A stretch of 64,000 bases of DNA. Source: Streptomyces sp. CB02980. GTDB taxonomy: Bacteria; Actinomycetota; Actinomycetes; Streptomycetales; Streptomycetaceae. The notes under the pieces were generated by a model. It was not told the DNA's origin and searched no databases. It saw nothing but the letters and a program-made list of their open reading frames with translations. The position numbers were made by a program, and so were the translations under genes. The DNA is taken from NCBI RefSeq assembly GCF_014451325.2, contig NZ_JACSCH020000007.1:192965-256964 (forward strand), given 5' to 3'. Shown piece by piece: positions 59,790 to 64,000 of the stretch (the first letter of the stretch is position 1; each line of letters starts with the position of its first letter).

Positions 59790-60257
59790 GTTTCCATTGT
59801 GGGAGCTGAAGCTGTTGGCCGCGGGGCCGTTGTCGCTGAGCTTGTTGTCCCAGAGGTCGGCGGCGTGCGCGTGCGTCACGTAGTCGTGGCGGGGAGCCCA
59901 CACGCAGAAGTCGACCAGGTCGTTTCCGGCGGGCAGCACGACCCGGGAGAACTCGAACGGCACGGGCGCTTCGACCCGGCCCGGAGCGATCTTGATGTGC
60001 TCCCCGGCGCCCTCCGGGTTCTCCACGACGTACGTCGAGGCCGGGCTGAAGTTGCTCAGCGTCCAGTGGTTCCCGGTGGCTCTCAGCTCTCCGGCGGTAC
60101 GCGACACCCCGGGGTGCGGGATGCCCAGGTGACGCCGTTCGCCGCCGGCGCCCGCGTGGGGGGAGGTACGGCCGAAGTGGAGTCGTTAGCCGGGTGCCGG
60201 CCTGACCTGGTCTCCGGAGGCGGCGGTCGCTGCGGGCACCGCGATGATGCTGTACAT
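59790..60257 (-). pseudogene. FHA-domain protein remnant with in-frame stop
   Basis: From an ATG at 60257 the frame reads MYSIIAVPAATAASGDQV and stops at TAA 60186-60188 after 23 codons. The same frame resumes at once with RLHFGRTSPH, HLGIPHPGVSRTAGELRATG and then WTLSN, which has the glycine-arginine, histidine and serine-arginine features of an FHA phosphothreonine-binding domain. It continues through YVVENPEGAGEHIKIAPGRV to about PAANSFS near 59796, then runs into the purH terminator with no family-like sequence. So one nonsense codon and a missing 3' end mark a dead or dying gene. Reinitiation at GTG 60107 could give a fragment only. FHA proteins often partner serine/threonine kinases. 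Confidence 0.72.
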
Positions 60258-60452
60258 GACGCTTCCCTTTCCCCGAGGTCTGCGCCGCCAGGCCAGGAAG
60301 GGCCGATCAACGAATGAAGAACGTCACCGAGGGTTTCCGGGGCGCCACAGCGGGCCAGGGAGGCCCGGAAGGCGCGTGCGGCGGGGGATCCGCCGATCGA
60401 GTGGACTCTGGTCTAATGGGTTGCTCTTTTGTCGACCACTGGTAGTGGGGGC

Positions 60453-61910
60453 GTGGTGTTGGACGTACAGAACAGGTCCGCCGAGGAGGCCGACACCGGC
60501 ACTCCGGGCGCCGCCGGCACCGAGTCGCCGGACGGCCTCGCGCCGGCCCCCCTCCGCCCGTACCTGATCCTCGCGGGCGTCCTGTGCGGCCTGTACTTCC
60601 TCTACTCCTGGGTGCAGTACGCGCACTTCCGCACCCCGTCCTGGGACCTCGGGATCTTCGGGCAGTCCGTCAGGGCGTACGCCGAGTTCCGGGCCCCGGT
60701 CGTCGACATCAAGGGCCCCGGCTTCCACATACTCGGCGACCACTTCAGCCCCGTCACGGCGCTCCTCGCGCCGCTGTACTGGGTCTGGTCCTCGCCGGTC
60801 TCGCTGCTCTTCGCCCAGGCCGCGCTCTTCGCCCTCGGCGCCGTCGTCGTCGGCCGCACCACCCAGCAGATCCTCGGCAGCCGGGCCGCCGGCATCGGCC
60901 TCGCACTCGCGTACGGGCTCTCCTGGGGGCTCCAGGAAGCCGTCAAGTCCGACTTCCACGAGATCGCCTTCGCCGTCCCCATGCTCGCCCTGACCTGCCG
61001 GGCCCTGCTCCTCGGGCGCTGGACCGCGGCCGCCGCCTGGGCCGCCCCGCTCGCCCTCGTCAAGGAGGACATGGGCCTGACCGTCTCGATGGTCGGCGTC
61101 GTCCTCTTCCTGAAGGGGCAGAAGCGACTCGGCGCGGCCCTGGCCGGCTTCGGCGCGGCGGCGTTCGCGCTGACCGTCCTCGTCCTGATCCCGGCGGCGA
61201 GCCGGGTCGGCGAGTACGACTACTGGTCGAAGATCGAGAAGACCGGGCAGGGCACCGAGACCTCCTTCGGGCAGGTCATCGGCGACGCGCTCACCTCGGG
61301 CGAGCGCTGGGAGATGGTGGTCTTCCTGCTCGCGATCACCGGCTTCCTCGCCCTGCGCTCCCCGCTGATCCTGCTCGTGCTGCCCACGCTCGGCTGGCGC
61401 TTCCTCTCCCAGGACCCCAACCACTGGGGCATGCACTGGCACTACAGCGCCATCCTCATGCCGGTGGTCTTCCTGGCCCTGGTGGACGGCGTGCGGTCCG
61501 TGCGCACCTCCCCGCGCGCGTGGCTCGCCTCGTACGGGAAGGTCGTCATCCCGGTGGCGACGGCGGTCGCGCTGGTGCTCGCCGCGAACCTGCCGCTGCG
61601 GGAGCTGACGAAGCCGGAGACGTACCGGACGGACATCCGGGCCGAGCAGGCGCGGGCGGCGGTCGACGCGGTGCCGGAGGGCGCGAGCGTGGAGGCGGAC
61701 GTCTCGCTCCTCGCCCACCTCACGGCGGACCACCGGGTCTACTGGGTCGGCACGTCGAAGGGCGCCACCCCGGACTATCTCGCCTTCGATCTGCGCGGCT
61801 GGTCGCAGCAGGTCACGGACCCCGAGCAGCTGGCTTCGCAACTGCATCCGGAGGCGCGGTACGAGATCACCCACCGCTCGGACGGCTTCGCGGTCCTCAA
61901 GCGGGTCTGA
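60453..61910 (+). CDS. DUF2079 multi-pass membrane protein (glycosyltransferase-like)
   Basis: A 485-residue membrane protein with about ten hydrophobic segments. FLYSWVQYAHFRTPSWDLGI followed by GPGFHILGDHFSPV carries the Asp, His and Asp residues conserved in DUF2079, a family related to GT-C type mannosyltransferases that use lipid-linked sugars. VKSDFHEIAFAVPM and FLSQDPNHWGMHWHYSA add further conserved polar residues facing outward. The donor and acceptor are unknown. The start could be TTG 60429, GTG 60453 or GTG 60456; 60453 has a G-rich site just before. It is convergent with the next gene, with a perfect palindrome between. Confidence 0.85.
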   Translation: MVLDVQNRSAEEADTGTPGAAGTESPDGLAPAPLRPYLILAGVLCGLYFLYSWVQYAHFRTPSWDLGIFGQSVRAYAEFRAPVVDIKGPGFHILGDHFSPVTALLAPLYWVWSSPVSLLFAQAALFALGAVVVGRTTQQILGSRAAGIGLALAYGLSWGLQEAVKSDFHEIAFAVPMLALTCRALLLGRWTAAAAWAAPLALVKEDMGLTVSMVGVVLFLKGQKRLGAALAGFGAAAFALTVLVLIPAASRVGEYDYWSKIEKTGQGTETSFGQVIGDALTSGERWEMVVFLLAITGFLALRSPLILLVLPTLGWRFLSQDPNHWGMHWHYSAILMPVVFLALVDGVRSVRTSPRAWLASYGKVVIPVATAVALVLAANLPLRELTKPETYRTDIRAEQARAAVDAVPEGASVEADVSLLAHLTADHRVYWVGTSKGATPDYLAFDLRGWSQQVTDPEQLASQLHPEARYEITHRSDGFAVLKRV

Positions 61911-61918
61911 CGCGCTGG

Positions 61919-61964
61919 ACGTGGCTGGGGCCCGGTTCCGTACGGAACCGGGCCCCAGCCACGT
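61919..61964. terminator. perfect 46-bp palindrome, bidirectional terminator
   Basis: The 46 bases are fully self-complementary with GTAC at the centre, so an RNA would form about 21 pairs. It sits between the DUF2079 stop (61910) and the convergent stop (61970). Confidence 0.9.
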
Positions 61965-61969
61965 GTGGA

Positions 61970-62572
61970 TCAGTACTGCTGCTTGTTGCGGTTGAACCAG
62001 GCCGAGCCGTCCGACTTCGCCACGAAGACGATGATCAGGACGCCGAGGGCGAGGCTCACGATGCCGAGCGGCAGCGAGAAGAGGCTGAACACCACGGCGA
62101 ACGCGGCCCAGACGATGGTGCCGATCCGGACGCCGCTGCCGCCGGACTTGAACTTGGCGGCGAGCACCATGCCGAGCACGGCGAAGATGAGCGAGACGAT
62201 GCCCGCGCCGATCAGGATGCCCTGACCCAGGTCGCCGAACGCCTCGGCGTCGGCGGACGAGGCGCCCGACTTCTCGAGCTCGCTGTCGACAGCGAAGGAG
62301 AGGCCGATCGCCGCGATGCCGCCGAGCACGTTGAACGCGCCCAGGATCCACAGCATCACGCGCGCGGCCTTCACACCACCGGGCATCTCCATGGCCATGC
62401 CCGGGTAGCCGCCCCCGCCGTACGGGGAGACCGGCGGAGCCGCCGGGTAGCCGTAGCCCTGCTGCGGCGGCACGCCCTGGGGGGCCTGCTGCGGGTAGCC
62501 GTATCCGGGCTGCTGGCCCTGGCCCTGCCCCTGCGGCTGGCCGTACGGGTTGTTCGGGTCACCGAAGCTCAT
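61970..62572 (-). CDS. membrane protein with Gly/Pro/Gln/Tyr-rich leader
   Basis: A 200-residue protein. Residues 1-65 are a low-complexity leader with repeated Tyr-Gly-Gln-Pro units (GYGYPQQAPQGVPPQQGYGY). Four membrane segments follow: about 70-92 (VMLWILGAFNVLGGIAAIGL), 112-138, 143-160 and 162-183. It resembles small DUF4190-like or Yip-like proteins of actinobacteria, but I do not assign a function. The ATG at 62572 follows GGAGGAAA with an eight-base gap. It is divergent from folD. Confidence 0.75.
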   Translation of the reverse strand: MSFGDPNNPYGQPQGQGQGQQPGYGYPQQAPQGVPPQQGYGYPAAPPVSPYGGGGYPGMAMEMPGGVKAARVMLWILGAFNVLGGIAAIGLSFAVDSELEKSGASSADAEAFGDLGQGILIGAGIVSLIFAVLGMVLAAKFKSGGSGVRIGTIVWAAFAVVFSLFSLPLGIVSLALGVLIIVFVAKSDGSAWFNRNKQQY

Positions 62573-62822
62573 CGCGGGTTTCCTCCGTGAATTTTCTCTG
62601 TGCGGGGACGACGCGGCCCGCGCGGAGGACTTTCTCGGGATGTGAGCGGATTCCCCCCGGCACTTTCCGCGGTACTTCGCCGATCATCGTGGTCGCTTGG
62701 TCGACTTTTTGTCCAGTCGATACGCATCGGAGTTGTGCAAGTGCAACCCGTAGCTCCGTGTGATCGGCTGCCCGGCACGAGCGAATTGGAACAAGGCGGG
62801 GGTCATCCGGGAGGATGTCTCC

Positions 62823-63683
62823 ATGAGCGCCCAGATTCTCGATGGCAAGGCCACCGCAGCCGCGATCAAGTCCGATCTGACCGTCCGTGTGGCGGCCCTC
62901 AAGGAGCAGGGCATCACACCCGGACTCGGCACCGTCCTGGTCGGCGACGACCCGGCGAGCCACAAGTACGTGGCCGGCAAGCACCGCGACTGCGCGCAGG
63001 TCGGCCTCGCCTCGATCCAGCGCACGCTGCCCGCCACCGCCACCCAGGAGGAGATCGAGGCGGTCGTACGAGAGCTCAACGAGGACCCGGCCTGCACGGG
63101 CTACATCGTGCAGCTCCCGCTCCCCAAGGGCATCGACGAGAACCGCATCCTGGAGCTGATGGACCCGGCCAAGGACGCCGACGGACTGCACCCGACCAAC
63201 CTCGGCCGGCTCGTCCTCAACGAGCCCGCCCCGCTGCCCTGCACGCCGAACGGCGTCATCACGCTGCTCCGCGCGCACGGCGTGGAGATCAACGGCGCGG
63301 AGGTCGTGGTCGTCGGCCGCGGTGTCACCATCGGCCGCCCGATGCCGCTCATCCTCACCCGCCGCTCCGAGAACGCGACCGTGACCCAGTGCCACACCGG
63401 CACCCGGGACCTGTCGGCGCACCTGCGGAACGCCGACATCATCGTCGCGGCGGCCGGTGTGCCGCACCTGATCAAGCCCGAGGACGTGAAGCCGGGCGCG
63501 GCCGTCCTCGACGTCGGCGTCTCCCGCAACGGCGAGGGCAAGATCGTCGGCGATGTGGACCCGGGCGTCTCCGAGGTGGCCGGCTGGATCTCCCCGAACC
63601 CCGGCGGCGTCGGCCCGATGACCCGCGCCCAGCTCCTCGTCAACGTCGTCGAGGCCGCCGAGCGCGCGGCCGCGGCGCTCTGA
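62823..63683 (+). CDS. folD: bifunctional methylenetetrahydrofolate dehydrogenase / cyclohydrolase
   Basis: A 286-residue cytoplasmic enzyme that makes 10-formyltetrahydrofolate from the 5,10-methylene form, with NADP+. The active-site Lys lies in YVAGKHRDC (the YxxxK pattern), YIVQLPLPKGID is the first family signature, and PNPGGVGPMTRAQLL near the end is the second. The Rossmann motif VVGRGVTIGRP binds the cofactor. Length and ends are normal. The start follows GGGAGGA. It supplies the formyl donor for PurN and PurH. The next gene begins one base after its stop. Confidence 0.96.
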   Translation: MSAQILDGKATAAAIKSDLTVRVAALKEQGITPGLGTVLVGDDPASHKYVAGKHRDCAQVGLASIQRTLPATATQEEIEAVVRELNEDPACTGYIVQLPLPKGIDENRILELMDPAKDADGLHPTNLGRLVLNEPAPLPCTPNGVITLLRAHGVEINGAEVVVVGRGVTIGRPMPLILTRRSENATVTQCHTGTRDLSAHLRNADIIVAAAGVPHLIKPEDVKPGAAVLDVGVSRNGEGKIVGDVDPGVSEVAGWISPNPGGVGPMTRAQLLVNVVEAAERAAAAL

Positions 63684-63684
63684 C

Positions 63685-64000
63685 GTGACCCCCGGGACCC
63701 CGGGCACAGCCGGGACCCCGGACGGGGCGGCCGACGGCCCGTCGCAGAACGGGAGCGCCCGCGCCTCGGGCTCGCGTGCCTCGGGCTCCGGCGCCGCGGC
63801 CGGGGGCGCTTCGAACGGTGGTGCCTCGACCGGTGGTGCCACGGCCTGGAAGCGGCCCGCGCCCAGCCTCACCACCGACACCGCGCGGCCCGAGGGCGGC
63901 GGCAGGGCGGCTCCCGGCGACGCCCCGGCGCCCGCCCGTCAGTGGCCGCTGCTCACCGTGCTCGGTCTCGCCGGGCTCGGTCTGCTCGTGGTCGGGACGG
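63685..64000 (+). CDS. DUF3017 family membrane protein, N-terminal part
   Basis: The GTG at 63685 opens a frame that stays open to the right edge, giving about 105 residues. It starts with a Gly/Ala/Ser/Thr-rich leader (VTPGTPGTAGTPDGAADG) and then, at about residue 88, RQWPLLTVLGLAGLGLLVVG, which looks like the first membrane segment of the DUF3017 proteins that commonly follow folD in Streptomyces. Only one base separates it from the folD stop, so the genes are co-transcribed. The C-terminal part lies outside the window. Confidence 0.75.
   Translation, partial: MTPGTPGTAGTPDGAADGPSQNGSARASGSRASGSGAAAGGASNGGASTGGATAWKRPAPSLTTDTARPEGGGRAAPGDAPAPARQWPLLTVLGLAGLGLLVVGT

Noticed and set aside
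59514..60107. Intact 197-residue minus-strand gene after purH
   Set aside because: Its C-terminal half is antisense to the purH 3' end and terminator, and its N-terminal half is the downstream part of an FHA domain cut by a stop; a pseudogene explains it better.
1..64000. CRISPR array, tRNA or rRNA genes, insertion sequences, prophage or integrative element
   Set aside because: No spaced identical repeats, cloverleaf-like segments, transposase or integrase frames or attachment-type duplications were seen; composition and gene content are uniformly core-like.

Overview
The window is high-GC actinobacterial DNA with near-universal G/C third codon positions, GTG starts and long GC-rich hairpins as terminators. 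Several genes point to Streptomyces: the WhiB-family regulator WhiD next to the atypical response regulator BldM, an ECF sigma factor of the ShbA type, GuaB plus GuaB3, IcmB, and the purN-purH, sucC-sucD and folD-DUF3017 blocks. I see no rRNA, tRNA, CRISPR, phage, insertion sequence or integration site. This looks like conserved core chromosome, not an island.

Layout. 1-3.5 kb: the end of a DUF2264 protein, an SDR oxidoreductase, a MOSC protein and a divergent LysR regulator. 3.6-8.8 kb: the developmental block whiD / bldM / ECF sigma, then guaB and guaB3. 8.9-12.7 kb: a small membrane protein, a nucleotide-sugar dehydrogenase that lacks its catalytic cysteine, and glpD. 12.9-20.6 kb: three consecutive one-TM serine/threonine-kinase-like receptors; the middle one is a pseudokinase whose fold is split by a repeat-rich insertion. 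20.8-24.3 kb: an aldehyde dehydrogenase and a GMC-type flavoprotein. 24.3-27.3 kb: an apparently gene-free stretch with repeats, a chorismate mutase behind a leader-peptide attenuator, and guaA. 27.5-34.0 kb: a class II aldolase-like protein, membrane proteins, and a PspC / PspC-histidine kinase / response regulator cell-envelope module. 34-41 kb: two peptidoglycan hydrolase-type proteins (NlpC/P60 and M23), a UvrD/PcrA helicase and a lipase. 41.5-42 kb: icmB.

42.1-50.8 kb holds the least understood system: SWIM zinc finger and DUF5691 genes on the minus strand, divergent from a small lipoprotein and a tightly overlapping MoxR AAA+ ATPase, DUF5682 and VWA trio. I regard this as the best candidate for a poorly described system. 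51.2-64 kb: sucCD, an XRE/sigma-like/TM fusion protein, a PerM-like membrane protein, purN-purH, an FHA-domain pseudogene with an in-frame stop, a DUF2079 membrane protein, a small membrane protein, folD and the start of a DUF3017 gene.

The metabolic genes cover purine synthesis (purN, purH, guaB, guaA), one-carbon supply (folD), a TCA step (sucCD) and chorismate use. The regulatory genes join sporulation control with envelope sensing. Convergent gene pairs are separated by unusually perfect hairpins (8802-8869, 38460-38504, 53352-53408, 61919-61964). The strongest new regulatory observation is the attenuator before chorismate mutase: a 23-residue leader peptide rich in Phe and Tyr codons followed by an 11-bp terminator hairpin.
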